Source of the DNA: Pseudarthrobacter sp. BIM B-2242
Lineage (GTDB): Bacteria; Actinomycetota; Actinomycetes; Actinomycetales; Micrococcaceae
Reading direction: 5' to 3'
Assembly: GCF_014764445.1 (NCBI RefSeq)
Contig: NZ_CP061721.1
Location: forward strand, 2,542,001-2,606,000
Length of the DNA: 64,000 nt
A model generated the notes under the pieces. It saw only the letters and a program-made list of their open reading frames with translations, was not told where the DNA came from and made no database searches. Shown here piece after piece: positions 55,188 through 64,000 of this stretch (position 1 is its first letter; every line of letters begins with the position of its first letter). A program made the position numbers and the translations under genes.

Positions 55188-55894
55188 GGTGTGCTCCTGT
55201 TATCTGGGTCAAGGCCGGGGCGGCCGGTGAAGCGGTAAAGACGCGGCGGGCGGTGTTTGCCGCCCTGGAGGTATTCGCCGGTTTCTTCGATTTCCGGTGT
55301 GGATTTGAGCTGGCGGCGGAAGTTTGCCGGGTCCAGCCGGGTGTCCAGGACGGCTTCGTAGACTTCCCGGACCTGGGCGAGCGTGAAGTACTCCCCCAGA
55401 AAGTGGTAGGCCACCGAACCGTAGGCCAGCTTGTTCCGCAGCCTCCAGAGCGCGTAGTCCACAATGGCGTTGTGGTCGAAAGCCAGCCCGCCCACCTTGT
55501 CCGCCCGGAACCACTTCACGTTTTCCGATTCGTCGGCCAGGGCGGCCTCGGTGGGCTGGACCAGGGCCCAGTAGACGATCGACACCACCCGCTGGGTAGG
55601 CGAGCGGTGCAGGCCGCCAAAAGCGTAGAGCTGCTCCACGTAGCTGGGAGCCAGCCCGGTGGTTTCCCGGAGGTTCCGCGACGCCGCGTCCTGCAGCGAT
55701 TCGTTGTGCGTCAGCGGGCCGCCCGGGAGTGCCCAGAGGTCCTTGAACGGCTCACGGATTCTGCGGACCAGCGGGATCCAGAGGGTGGGGCGGCCCGAGG
55801 ATTCACTCGGGCGCAGGGCGAAGATGACGGTGGAGATGGCGAGCGTCGGCGCTGCCACGGAGCGTTCGGAAACGTTCGCTGAACTGCTGTACAA
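55184..55894 (-). CDS. nrtR: NrtR-type Nudix transcriptional regulator of NAD synthesis
   Basis: The 236-residue product has a Nudix domain (LWALPGGPLTHNESLQDAAS) and a C-terminal winged helix with the NrtR signature HFLGEYFTLAQVREVYEAVL and NFRRQLKSTPEIEETGEY. The Nudix box is degenerate: where the consensus has REUxEE the sequence reads RNLRETTG, so it is likely to bind rather than cleave ADP-ribose. The start is uncertain: TTG 55894, or GTG 55858 for a 224-residue form. NrtR/NdnR represses NAD genes in related bacteria, and this gene heads the nad operon with a four-base overlap to nadA. Confidence 0.88.
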   Translation of the reverse strand: MYSSSANVSERSVAAPTLAISTVIFALRPSESSGRPTLWIPLVRRIREPFKDLWALPGGPLTHNESLQDAASRNLRETTGLAPSYVEQLYAFGGLHRSPTQRVVSIVYWALVQPTEAALADESENVKWFRADKVGGLAFDHNAIVDYALWRLRNKLAYGSVAYHFLGEYFTLAQVREVYEAVLDTRLDPANFRRQLKSTPEIEETGEYLQGGKHRPPRLYRFTGRPGLDPDNRSTP

Positions 55895-55948
55895 GGCCCC
55901 TCACCCGCTTCCCGCTGCATCGCGGCCACTGCGCCACGCCAACCCTTA

Positions 55949-55970
55949 GTTATAGTCATATTGACCAGAA
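55949..55970. promoter_or_regulatory. Operator candidate for NrtR upstream of the nad operon
   Basis: GTTATAGTCA (55949-55958) and TGACCAGAAC (55961-55970, overlapping the centre TAT/T) form an inverted repeat with 8 of 10 matching pairs (core TAGTCA-TAT-TGACCA). It lies 55 bases upstream of the nrtR start in an A/T-rich patch. The site also lies before the plus-strand permease, so it could affect both directions. Confidence 0.55.
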
Positions 55971-56090
55971 CTGATTCTACGGCCACTTTCGTCCGATACA
56001 AAATGTTTCGTGCGCAGGACCCCTGGCCCAGGGGGTAAATTCAAATGGTCCCTTTCGAGGGGCGCCCCCTACCCAAGAAGGTTCACAGGC

Positions 56091-57470
56091 ATGACAGCGA
56101 AGTCCACGGCAGTGCGTCCGGAAGCCCATCTCGGCCACACCATGAAACCCCGGCAGCTCACCATGATGGGCCTGGGCAGCGCGATCGGCGCCGGCCTGTT
56201 CCTGGGGTCGGGAGCGGGTGTGCAGGCGGCCGGACCGGCCGTCCTGGTGTCCTACCTGGTGGCCGGAACGCTTATCATCCTGGTGATGTGGGCTCTGGGC
56301 GAGATGGCCGCGGCCAATCCCACCAGCGGCGCTTTCTCCGTGTACGCCGAGCGGGCACTGGGTAAAACGGCAGGCGCCACCGTGGGCTGGCTGTGGTGGC
56401 TCCAGCTGGTGGTGGTCATTGCCGCCGAGGCCCTCGGAGCCGCAGGCCTCCTGTTTACCGTGTGGCCGGTGATCCCCGTCTGGGCGCTTGCTCTGATCTT
56501 TATGGTGGTGTTCACCGGCATCAACCTGACCGGAGTGAAGAACTTCGGCGAGTTCGAGTTCTGGTTCGCCATCCTCAAGGTCCTCGCCATTGTCCTGTTC
56601 CTGGGAGTCGGCGCCGCGCTGCTGCTTGGCCTTCTTCCTGACGTTGCCTCGCCGGGTCTGGCCAACATCACCTCAGATTTCGCTCCGGCGGGACTAGGCG
56701 GCATCGCTACGGCGCTGTTCGTGGTGATCTTCGCCTTCGGCGGGACCGAAATCGTGGCCGTTGCCGCCGCCGAGACCGAGGATCCGGAACACAGCGTGGG
56801 CCGGGCCGTGCGGACCGTACTGTGGCGCATCCTGATTTTCTACATCGGCTCAGTCTTCGTCATCGCAGCCGTCCTGCCGGTCAGCTCCGAAGGTCTTGCC
56901 TCGCCTTTCGCGGGTGTGCTCGACGCAGCCCGGATCCCGGGCGCCGGCACGGCAATCACGTTAGTCGCCGTCGTCGCGCTTCTCTCGGCCCTCAACGCGA
57001 ACCTCTACGGAGCGTCCCGCATGGCCTACTCCCTCGCGGAACGCGGCGAGGCACCCCGCTTCCTCTCACGCCTGAGCGGCGCCAGCGTACCCATGATTGC
57101 GGTGGGCATCTCGGTGGCATTCGGCTTCTTCGCCACCGTGCTTGAACTGCTGTTCCCGGACCGGATCCTGCCGGCCCTGTTCCAGCTGGTGGGCTCCACC
57201 TGCCTGGTGGTCTGGGGCACGGCCCTGGTGTCCCAGCTGATTCTCCGCCGCCGGGCGGACCGGGACGCGACTGCCCTGCCGCTCCGGATGAACGGCTTCC
57301 CGGGCCTGACCATCTTCGGCCTGGTGCTGCTGGCCCTGATCTTCGCCGTCGGCTTCAGCGCCGAAAGCAGCCGCATCCAGCTGCTTTCCACGTTCGCCCT
57401 CGTCGCAGTCCTTGCCGCTGCCTGCTGGGCAGGCGCACGGTTCGCCGCCCGCCGGCGCAACCCCAGGTAG
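56091..57470 (+). CDS. APC-family amino-acid permease
   Basis: ATG 56091 gives 459 residues with 12 predicted membrane helices. The TM1 motif GLGSAIGAGLFLGSGAGVQA and the conserved FGGTEIVAVAAAETEDPE are typical of the GABA/aromatic/proline-type amino acid transporter subgroup. It probably imports an amino acid with protons. Possible substrates are GABA, D-serine or asparagine; the sequence does not decide. It stands alone, divergent from nrtR, and its leader contains the NrtR operator candidate more than 100 bases upstream. Confidence 0.93.
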   Translation: MTAKSTAVRPEAHLGHTMKPRQLTMMGLGSAIGAGLFLGSGAGVQAAGPAVLVSYLVAGTLIILVMWALGEMAAANPTSGAFSVYAERALGKTAGATVGWLWWLQLVVVIAAEALGAAGLLFTVWPVIPVWALALIFMVVFTGINLTGVKNFGEFEFWFAILKVLAIVLFLGVGAALLLGLLPDVASPGLANITSDFAPAGLGGIATALFVVIFAFGGTEIVAVAAAETEDPEHSVGRAVRTVLWRILIFYIGSVFVIAAVLPVSSEGLASPFAGVLDAARIPGAGTAITLVAVVALLSALNANLYGASRMAYSLAERGEAPRFLSRLSGASVPMIAVGISVAFGFFATVLELLFPDRILPALFQLVGSTCLVVWGTALVSQLILRRRADRDATALPLRMNGFPGLTIFGLVLLALIFAVGFSAESSRIQLLSTFALVAVLAAACWAGARFAARRRNPR

Positions 57471-57651
57471 GTAACAGTTGATGCCTTTTTGAGCTCTCAT
57501 AACTGCATCAACTGCTCCTCAGATGCAGGGAGCGGAACCGGTAAATCCGCAGTTGAGGCGCCCGGTCCGCCGGCAGGTAAAGTGGTCCCGAAGGATGACG
57601 CACCGACGCGCCGGGCCCGCCTGAGCGCCGTACTTGACGAGGACAGACACT

Positions 57652-58479
57652 ATGAGCGGCAGGCACACCGGCGAGATGCATTCGCACACTGTTGAGGGCA
57701 CCGACCCCCAGCTGTATGTGGAGGTGCATGATCCGGCCACTGACGCGGGACTCCGGCCCGTCCTGCTGATCCACGGCTTCTCCTCCTCCAGCAAGCTGAA
57801 CTGGGAGGACACCGGCTGGCTGGCGGCCCTCCTGGAAGCAGGCCGGCGCGTCATTACCGTTGACCTGCCCGGCCACGGCCGCAGCGGCGCCCCGGAGGAC
57901 CTCGATTCCTACACCCCGAGCCGGATCCGTGCGGATCTGCTGCAGATAACGTTCGACGCCGGCGTGCGGCCTGTGGTGGACGGTGACCCTGCCAGCGGGG
58001 TTGACGTGGTGGGTTATTCGTTGGGCTCCCGCCTCGCCTGGGAGTTCGGCGCCACCCAGCCCGAGCTGGTCCACCGGATGGTCCTCGGCGGCCCTAACAT
58101 CGCTGACCCCCTGGCGGAATTCGACCTCATCGCAGCCCAGCGCTACCTCGCCGACGGTACTCCCATTGCTGACCAGTCCACAGCCGGGCTGTTGAAGATG
58201 GCCATGCTCCTGCCAAGCAACAACATTTTCGCGCTGTTGTCCCTGATTGAAGCCATCAAGGCCGAGCCCTTTGATCCGGCAGAAGCAGTGCCGCACATGC
58301 CCATGCTCCTGGTGGCCGGAGATAAGGATGAACGCGCAGGCACCATGCCACGGCTTGCCGATCTCGCGGCCCGCGCCGGGTCCATGGCGGAACAGCTGGT
58401 GCTGCCCGGGCGGAGCCACACCAACGCCATCACCAGCAGGGCCTTCAAGCAGGGCGCCATCTCGTTCCTCGGCGTCTGA
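57652..58479 (+). CDS. Alpha/beta-fold hydrolase
   Basis: ATG 57652 with GAGGA eight bases upstream gives 275 residues; an in-frame TTG at 57634 is a less likely start. The fold signature is LLIHGFSSSSKLNW (oxyanion hole), nucleophile Ser123 (VGYSLGSRL), Asp224 (GDKDE) and His256 (RSHTN). It is probably a soluble esterase or C-C hydrolase. The region between the permease and this gene holds a 10-base inverted repeat at 57475-57514. Confidence 0.88.
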   Translation: MSGRHTGEMHSHTVEGTDPQLYVEVHDPATDAGLRPVLLIHGFSSSSKLNWEDTGWLAALLEAGRRVITVDLPGHGRSGAPEDLDSYTPSRIRADLLQITFDAGVRPVVDGDPASGVDVVGYSLGSRLAWEFGATQPELVHRMVLGGPNIADPLAEFDLIAAQRYLADGTPIADQSTAGLLKMAMLLPSNNIFALLSLIEAIKAEPFDPAEAVPHMPMLLVAGDKDERAGTMPRLADLAARAGSMAEQLVLPGRSHTNAITSRAFKQGAISFLGV

Positions 58480-58597
58480 CCAGGGCCACCCTGACCTGCG
58501 CCCGCCGGTTACCAGCCGCGGCGTCGCTGGAGTATCCCGCCAATTCACCGGGCGGCGGTAGGCTGGATGGCGGGGGCGAGATGCCGGAGAGGGACCC

Positions 58598-59245
58598 ATG
58601 AGCACGCGTTTTGAAGACCGCACCGATGCCGGTGAGAAGCTGGCGGCGGTACTCACGCAGTTCCGGGAACGCCCGGATGCGATCGTGCTGGGCCTGGCCC
58701 GTGGCGGGATTCCCGTTGCGGCGGCAGCTGCCAAAGCCCTGTACCTGCCCCTCGGTGCCGTCCTGGTCAGGAAACTCGGGATTCCGGGCCACGACGAAAC
58801 AGCCTACGGCGCGCTGGCCTGGTCCGGTGGACGGGTAGTGCGGCTGCTGAACCGTCCGCTGATGACCCGGGTCATGAAGCACGGCGTACGCCAGGAGTGG
58901 CTGGACGAAGTGGAACACCGCGAGCGGGCCGAACTGCTCCGCCGGGCAGAGACCTACCCGGGCATCCACCATGATTTAAAGGGCAAGACCGTCATACTGG
59001 TGGACGACGGCCTCGCCACCGGCGCCACCATGCGGGCCGCTGTGGAGGCAGTCCGGTCGGCCGGTGCGGGCGCTGTGGTGGCCGCCGCCCCGGTGGGATC
59101 GGTGGAAGCCTACACCGCCGTGTCCGAGGTCTGCGACGCCGTGCTGTGCCTGCACTTGCCTGGCAAGTTCCGCGCCGTGGGCAGCTTCTACCGGCACTTC
59201 GAGCAGCTGTCCGACGAGTACGCCATCAGCCAGTTGACTCCCTAG
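58598..59245 (+). CDS. Phosphoribosyltransferase-domain protein
   Basis: The 215-residue product has the PRPP-binding loop VILVDDGLATGATMRAA with the two adjacent acidic residues, an N-terminal AIVLGLARGGIPVAAAAAKA and a helical middle insertion. This is the PRTase branch often found in actinobacteria as a single-domain protein, sometimes fused to a dienelactone hydrolase. Substrate base not known. It is preceded by the alpha/beta hydrolase on the same strand (118 bases apart), which echoes those fusions. Confidence 0.9.
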   Translation: MSTRFEDRTDAGEKLAAVLTQFRERPDAIVLGLARGGIPVAAAAAKALYLPLGAVLVRKLGIPGHDETAYGALAWSGGRVVRLLNRPLMTRVMKHGVRQEWLDEVEHRERAELLRRAETYPGIHHDLKGKTVILVDDGLATGATMRAAVEAVRSAGAGAVVAAAPVGSVEAYTAVSEVCDAVLCLHLPGKFRAVGSFYRHFEQLSDEYAISQLTP

Positions 59246-59276
59246 CCTTTCCCTTTTTGCCTGTGGGTTCCTGGCT

Positions 59277-60662
59277 CTACGTTGTGTGTTTCCGGAGCAC
59301 GGCAGCAGCGGCCACGCCGAGCACAAACAGCGCACCGGCAGCAGCCACGGGGACGGCAAAGGCGGCATGGTAGCCGGCGTGCTGCGCCAACTGGCCGGCC
59401 ACGGAAGCTCCCAGTGCCGTGCCCGCCACGATCCCGCTGGCCAGGGCAGTCATCACCGTGCCAAGCCTCTCCGCGGGCGCAACAATGCCACCAATGGCAA
59501 ATACGGTGACCATCACCGGACCCACCGGCAGTCCGAGGAGCAGCAGCACACCGACCATCCCGCCGAGGGAGTCCGGCGCCAGCAGTAACGGCGCCAGCCC
59601 CGCCATCAGTGCCGCGCTAACCAGCCAGCGGGCGGCAGGCTTAAAGCTCCGCGGCCAATATGCAACCGACAGGGCGGCAGCGGCGGAACTCACTCCCAGT
59701 ACCGCATACAGAAGTCCCGCGATTTCGGACGTTGCGAAGCTCGCGGAGAATGAACTCAGGGCCGTCTGGGTGGACCCGAAGAAGGTGCCCATGGCCACCA
59801 TGGCCAGCACAGGCAGGGAAACCGCAGCGTGAATCCGGGCTGCGCGGGATGACTTGGCGCTGGTTCCGGCGGCATGGGCTGGGGCGGAATTCGCTCCCGG
59901 GATCAGCCTTACGGGTACCGCCTTGTGCGTGGGGTGCACAGCGAAGGCAGGCACCAGGGTAATGGTCATGACCACCGCCACGGCGAGCGGTAGCCAGGGG
60001 GCCACCACGCTGGCGAGGATGCCCACAAGTGCCGGGCCCAGGACAAAGGTGAGTTCGTCGGCCGTGCCCTCGTAGGACAACGCAGTATCAAGATCCCGGT
60101 CAGCGTCCTTGCCTTTGCCCCGCGCGGTCAGGGCCATCCAGCGGACACGGGCAAGCGGGCCGACCTGGGGGCAGCTTCCGCCCGCGAGGAAGGCTGACAG
60201 GATCAGGGCCGCCGGAAAGGATCCGTCTTCCGGCACAGCCCACGCCGTACCGATCAGGGCCAGCACGGCCAAGGCGTTGAGCACTGCGGCCACCAAAAGA
60301 ACGGGCCGTTGCCCGTGCCGGTCAGCAAGGGCGCCGATAACCGGCGCACCGATGGCTGAGCCGATTCCGACGGCCCCGGCGGCGGTGCCACCCAAGGCAT
60401 AGGAGCCAGTGGACGACGTCACCAGGGTCAGGGCGCCGACCGTGAGCATGGCCAGCGGCAGCCGGGCGAACAGCCCGACCGGAATGAAGCTGCGGCCGGC
60501 GAGATGCGGCAGCCTGGCAAAGCGGCCGCGCGGTGGAGACGGCGGGGCGGCCGAGACAGCCGGGCGGACCGGCACGTCGGTCTCAGTGGGGCGGGCGGAG
60601 ACTTCCGGCTCAGCGGAAAGCGAAGAAAGGGGTGAAGGGTTCAAAGTTCCGGGCTCGTTCAT
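59277..60662 (-). CDS. MFS transporter
   Basis: The 461-residue product has 12 predicted membrane helices after a low-complexity cytoplasmic N-terminus of about 60 residues. The loop motif between TM2 and TM3 reads GAPVIGALADRHGQRPVLL, matching the MFS motif A (GxLaDrxGxR). It most resembles drug or metabolite exporters of the DHA1 type; no ligand can be assigned. It converges on the phosphoribosyltransferase with 31 bases between and no terminator evident. Confidence 0.9.
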   Translation of the reverse strand: MNEPGTLNPSPLSSLSAEPEVSARPTETDVPVRPAVSAAPPSPPRGRFARLPHLAGRSFIPVGLFARLPLAMLTVGALTLVTSSTGSYALGGTAAGAVGIGSAIGAPVIGALADRHGQRPVLLVAAVLNALAVLALIGTAWAVPEDGSFPAALILSAFLAGGSCPQVGPLARVRWMALTARGKGKDADRDLDTALSYEGTADELTFVLGPALVGILASVVAPWLPLAVAVVMTITLVPAFAVHPTHKAVPVRLIPGANSAPAHAAGTSAKSSRAARIHAAVSLPVLAMVAMGTFFGSTQTALSSFSASFATSEIAGLLYAVLGVSSAAAALSVAYWPRSFKPAARWLVSAALMAGLAPLLLAPDSLGGMVGVLLLLGLPVGPVMVTVFAIGGIVAPAERLGTVMTALASGIVAGTALGASVAGQLAQHAGYHAAFAVPVAAAGALFVLGVAAAAVLRKHTT

Positions 60663-60724
60663 TCATGCGCATCGTCCCTCCTCCCGATGCGCGCTGACCC
60701 GGTAACTGTCTAATTATAGCCGGA

Positions 60725-63700
60725 TCAGACCAGAACCTCGGCGGCGTCGGAAATGCGCAGGGTGGAACCGTTGCGGCCCTTCAGGACCTGGAGCTGGGTG
60801 CCGATGCGCTGCTTCATCTCCCCCACGTGGCTGACGAGGCCCACCACACGTCCGCCATCGCGGAGGCCTTCCAGCGCATCCATGACCTGTTCCAGGGACT
60901 GCTCGTCCAGGCTGCCGAAGCCCTCGTCCACAAAGAGCGTGTCAATCTGGATTCCGCCGGATTCCTGCTGGACCACGTCCGCCAGCCCCAGCGCGAGTGA
61001 GAGCGAGGCCATAAAGGATTCCCCGCCGGAGAGGGTGGATGTATCCCTGCGATGACCGGTCCACTGGTCCACCACTTCAAGGCCCAGCCCGGATTTCGCG
61101 CCGCGGGCGGCCTTGGCGTCGGAGTGCTGCAACAGGTAGCGGCCGTCGCTCATGGCAACCAGCCGCTCCGAGGCCGCCAACGCCACCTGTTCCAGCCGCG
61201 CGGCAAGGACGTAGCTGTTCAGGCTCATCCGGTACGTGTTGTCGCCGCGGCCCGCAGCAGTGTCTGCCAGGGCAGTGAGCAGCCGGGCGTGCTCCCTGGG
61301 CCCTTGTCCTGATCCGGCGAGCTGTTCATAGTCGCGGCGGATTGTGGTCAACGATTCAGCACAGCGTGCGGCCATGCCGGCGGCGAGGTCGGCGTCACGC
61401 GCTTCCTGCCCTGCCTTCGCGGCTGCTTCCTGAAGCTCCGCCAGGAGGTCCCCGTCACCTGCCGAATCCTCAGCCGCTTCCTTTACAGCCCGCTGCAGTT
61501 CCTCCGATGCGAAGAGCTCGGCAATCCGGGCCTGTTCGTCGTGGCCGGCCCGGACCTCGGCGTGCAGGGCAGCTGCCTCAGCCGCCGCCAACAGCTGGGC
61601 CCGGACTTCTCCGGCACTACTGAAGCCGGCCTCGGGTAAAGCACGCTCAAGCTGAAGACGTGCTTCCTCCGACCGGGCTTTGGCTTTGTCCAGCAGGTCC
61701 CGGGCTGCCACGGCCTTCTCCAGCGTGGCCGCGGCCTCCCGCAGCGACCGCAGCCGGCGTGTGAGGCTGCGGTGACTGCCACGCAGGCCGGACAGCGCCT
61801 GGTCCAGGGATGCCAGAGTGTCCCCGACCTCGGCCGACGCCGCCGTAACCCGCGCGAGTTCGTCCGCCGCGGCGCTCCTCTCCGCTTCCGCGGCCTCGAT
61901 CCGGACTTCTGCGGCTTCGATCCTCTTCCGGAGGTCCTCAAGGTTCTTCACGGCGAGCCGGGACTGGCCGGCAGCGTGGCGGGCGGCTGCCACGGCCTGG
62001 ACGGCCTCGTCCTCGGGCGTGTCACCGCCCTGGCCGGCCAGGACAGCCACCAACTGGCCGGCCTCGCCAAGCTCGGCGGTGATTGCTGCCAGTTTCGCCT
62101 CGGCTTCCTCATAAGCATGTTGGGCAATCTCTTCAGCCTGGCTGAGCCCAAGCGCGGACGCCGCCGCCTCCGCGGGGGCCGGATGGTCTTCGCTGCCACA
62201 GACCGGGCAGGCGTCCCCCTCAGCCAGGTGGGCCGCGAGCTCGGCGGCAGCGTTGGCAAGCCTCTCCTCACGCGCGTCCAGCCAGCGGGCCTTCGCCTCG
62301 AGCTGGATCTCCCGGGATGCCGAGTGCCGCTGTATGGCCTGCTTCTGCGCCGTAACTGCCGTCCCGTAGCGGCGGACAACGTCCAGGAGTTCCTCCGCGG
62401 CTGCGGCTTCCTTCGCGTGCAGGACGGCCGCCGAGGCCACCACTTCCAGGGGCTTCAGTTCGGCCGTCAGGTCCGCCTGCCGGGCCCGAAGGTCCGCTAG
62501 CCGCTCGACGAGTTCCCTGCCGGATTGGGTCAGTTCCTGCTGCCGGGCCGCGAGCGAAGTGCGCCTCGCGGCCAGTGCCTGGAGGCGCTCCTCGTCCGGC
62601 AGCCTGGCTTCAACGACCGCCAGCAGTGACCGGATACGGCTGAGTTCATCTGTGACGTCTAGGGCGACGACGGCGTCTGCATTCCCGTCGGCGGCCACGC
62701 CGGTGCCTGTTCCGGGCATGCCATTGCCGCCGTCCGTGTCCGGAAACCCGTCCGTGCCCAAGAGCCCAAGCGAGTCCGCACCCGGTCCCGCGGCTGTCCC
62801 CTGTGCCGCATCCAAAGCGGAAAGATCCAGATGTTCGAGTTCGGGGTCTTCGCCCGCGGCCATCCGCAGGAGCGTGATGGCCGATTCCATCTCGCCTGCC
62901 GCGTTCCGGACCTGCCTTTCGCTCGACTGCACAGCCTGCAGTTGGCCGGTGAGCACCTCGGCGCGACGGTGCTGGTCCAGCCGCGAAGTCAGCACCTCAA
63001 GGGCCGGAAGCGACGCCTCAGCGGCTTCCTTCCGGGCCTGCGCGGCGGCCAGCCTCCGCTGCCGTTCCCGCCTCGACGTTTCGCTCTCCAGCGTGGCTGA
63101 TGCGTGTTTGCTCACCGACACCGCGGTCTCCGCTGCTGCTGCGAGTTCGGCCGCACGCCGGGCTACGGCCGCCTGGAGCCAGCCAAGCCGGGCGCCGGGT
63201 TCGTCCCAGGCGTTGCCTGCCCCTCCGGCAGCGTCCGCGTCATGACCCGCGCCAGTGCCTAAGCCGCCGCTAGAGCCAGGGCCGGCCGCGGCAGCATCAT
63301 CGATCGCCAGTGCCGAGGCCTCGGCTTCCGCCCGTGCGGCCAGCAGTTCAAGCTCCGCGTTGAGCTTGGCAACATCGTTCCGGGCGGCCAGGGCCCGGGC
63401 GGACAGTTCCTGTTCCAGCGCCTCGAACCGCTGCGTGCCGAAAAGTTTCTGCAGCAGTTCCAGGCGGTCGGAGGCCTTTGACCTTAGGAAGGCCGCGAAG
63501 TCCCCCTGGGGCAACATGACCACCCGGGTGAACTGTTCGCGGTCCATGCCCAGCAGGGCAGTAATTTCAGCGCCGGCCTCGTCGTTTCGGCCGGACCTGT
63601 CCGTCCACGCCCCGCCAACGCGTTCCCGCAGGAGGGTCTTCGCCTGCTGGGTGGTGAAGCCGTACTTGCCGCGGGCGCTGGGCTTGTCCCAGGCCGGAGA

Positions 63701-63982
63701 CCGGGTGACCTCGAAGTGGCGTCCCTGGGCGGAAAACTCGCAGGTCACAGACGGTTCAAGCGCAGGCTCAGCATGGTCGCTGCGGAGGCGCTTGCCTTCC
63801 TGGCGCGCACCTGGCACCGATCCGTACAGCGCGAAGCAGACGGCATCCAGCACGCTGGTTTTGCCGGCTCCTGTGGGTCCGTTCAGGAGGAAAAGGCCGT
63901 GGGCGCTCAGCCTGTCGAAGTCCACCTCTTCAGTGCCGGCGAACGGTCCGAACGCTGACATGGTCAGGCGGTGGATTCTCAT
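60725..63982 (-). CDS. sbcC: SbcC (Rad50-like) ATPase of the SbcCD nuclease
   Basis: This 1085-residue SMC-like ATPase works with SbcD to cut hairpins and protein-blocked DNA ends. Walker A GPTGAGKT is at residues 35-42, a long coiled coil is split by the zinc hook CPVC at 592-595, and the C-terminus carries the signature LSGGESFMASLSLALGLA and Walker B IDTLFVDEGFGSLDE. The ATG is preceded by GGGAGG seven bases upstream and overlaps the sbcD stop. The gene's hairpin-cutting activity is notable next to the long palindromes in this window. Confidence 0.95.
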   Translation of the reverse strand: MRIHRLTMSAFGPFAGTEEVDFDRLSAHGLFLLNGPTGAGKTSVLDAVCFALYGSVPGARQEGKRLRSDHAEPALEPSVTCEFSAQGRHFEVTRSPAWDKPSARGKYGFTTQQAKTLLRERVGGAWTDRSGRNDEAGAEITALLGMDREQFTRVVMLPQGDFAAFLRSKASDRLELLQKLFGTQRFEALEQELSARALAARNDVAKLNAELELLAARAEAEASALAIDDAAAAGPGSSGGLGTGAGHDADAAGGAGNAWDEPGARLGWLQAAVARRAAELAAAAETAVSVSKHASATLESETSRRERQRRLAAAQARKEAAEASLPALEVLTSRLDQHRRAEVLTGQLQAVQSSERQVRNAAGEMESAITLLRMAAGEDPELEHLDLSALDAAQGTAAGPGADSLGLLGTDGFPDTDGGNGMPGTGTGVAADGNADAVVALDVTDELSRIRSLLAVVEARLPDEERLQALAARRTSLAARQQELTQSGRELVERLADLRARQADLTAELKPLEVVASAAVLHAKEAAAAEELLDVVRRYGTAVTAQKQAIQRHSASREIQLEAKARWLDAREERLANAAAELAAHLAEGDACPVCGSEDHPAPAEAAASALGLSQAEEIAQHAYEEAEAKLAAITAELGEAGQLVAVLAGQGGDTPEDEAVQAVAAARHAAGQSRLAVKNLEDLRKRIEAAEVRIEAAEAERSAAADELARVTAASAEVGDTLASLDQALSGLRGSHRSLTRRLRSLREAAATLEKAVAARDLLDKAKARSEEARLQLERALPEAGFSSAGEVRAQLLAAAEAAALHAEVRAGHDEQARIAELFASEELQRAVKEAAEDSAGDGDLLAELQEAAAKAGQEARDADLAAGMAARCAESLTTIRRDYEQLAGSGQGPREHARLLTALADTAAGRGDNTYRMSLNSYVLAARLEQVALAASERLVAMSDGRYLLQHSDAKAARGAKSGLGLEVVDQWTGHRRDTSTLSGGESFMASLSLALGLADVVQQESGGIQIDTLFVDEGFGSLDEQSLEQVMDALEGLRDGGRVVGLVSHVGEMKQRIGTQLQVLKGRNGSTLRISDAAEVLV

Positions 63983-64000
63983 AGTGATGCCTCCCGGAGG
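63979..64000 (-). CDS. sbcD: SbcD exonuclease, last codons (cut by window edge)
   Basis: Only LREAS-L-stop can be read, ending in a TGA that overlaps the sbcC ATG as ATGA. The position directly before sbcC and the coupled overlap make sbcD, the metallophosphoesterase partner, the likely identity. The call rests on context and on one frame being open through this short stretch. Confidence 0.5.

Overview
The window looks like a chromosomal core region of a high-GC Gram-positive bacterium of the Micrococcaceae, most likely Arthrobacter or Pseudarthrobacter. The evidence is GC-rich codon third positions, frequent GTG starts, many ATGA/GTGA overlaps, apparently leaderless transcripts, monoderm envelope genes (sortase, lipoproteins, an RND pump with no outer-membrane partner) and actinobacterial arrangements such as leuDC divergent from an IclR regulator and an nrtR-nadABC-cysteine desulfurase operon. 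I see no prophage, insertion sequence, CRISPR array, integrase or resistance island. Gene density is high and only one gap exceeds 300 bases (31605-31955).

Layout. 1-875 gpsA (partial) and plsC; 886-2211 murA; 2427-5329 leuD-leuC divergent from an IclR regulator; 5944-9374 a pair of membrane-anchored dynamin-like GTPases; 9472-12149 tRNA-Glu, tRNA-Gln, a HAD phosphatase and gltX; 12209-14582 FAH-family enzyme, metallo-beta-lactamase-fold hydrolase and an unknown protein; 14705-16991 ilvE and leuB; 17067-18652 a sortase and a secreted CHATG/PEEPPV-repeat protein; 18917-24057 metG and a two-gene ABC transporter; 24262-31604 serA, ilvC, ilvN, ilvB with an attenuator leader peptide, and ilvD; 31956-34320 a sunset-domain protein overlapping a PQQ-type sugar dehydrogenase lipoprotein; 34436-37615 tRNA-Lys, lipoprotein, MarR regulator, bcp, tRNA-Leu, fasciclin lipoprotein; 37827-46078 orphan peptide-binding lipoprotein, mqo, RND transporter, LLM oxidoreductase and its MarR regulator; 46111-49977 transglutaminase-like, lipoprotein, DUF1684, FAH-family and GtrA proteins; 50065-55894 NAD synthesis operon nrtR-nadA-nadB-nadC-nadS; 56091-60662 amino-acid permease, alpha/beta hydrolase, phosphoribosyltransferase, MFS transporter; 60725-64000 sbcC and the last codons of sbcD.

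How the genes work together. About 29 kb carries most of the valine/isoleucine/leucine pathway: ilvBN, ilvC, ilvD, ilvE, leuB and leuCD (leuA is absent). Two layers of control are visible. A valine-rich 18-residue leader peptide and a terminator precede ilvB, and a palindrome TCTCA-N5-TGAGA lies in front of leuC/IclR, leuB and ilvD, which makes the adjacent IclR protein (LtbR/NdgR type) the probable common regulator. A second unit is de novo NAD synthesis under an NrtR-type regulator with its own probable operator. A third is glutamyl-tRNA supply: gltX lies next to tRNA-Glu(CTC) and tRNA-Gln(CTG), both probable substrates of a non-discriminating GluRS.

No obviously new large system is present. 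The points most worth following are the three-site IclR regulon, the leaderless ilvB leader peptide, the sortase with no arginine in its active-site strand beside a secreted protein with no LPXTG motif, the paired dynamin-like GTPases, and several very long near-perfect intergenic palindromes (2350-2414, 29822-29888, 49987-50052).
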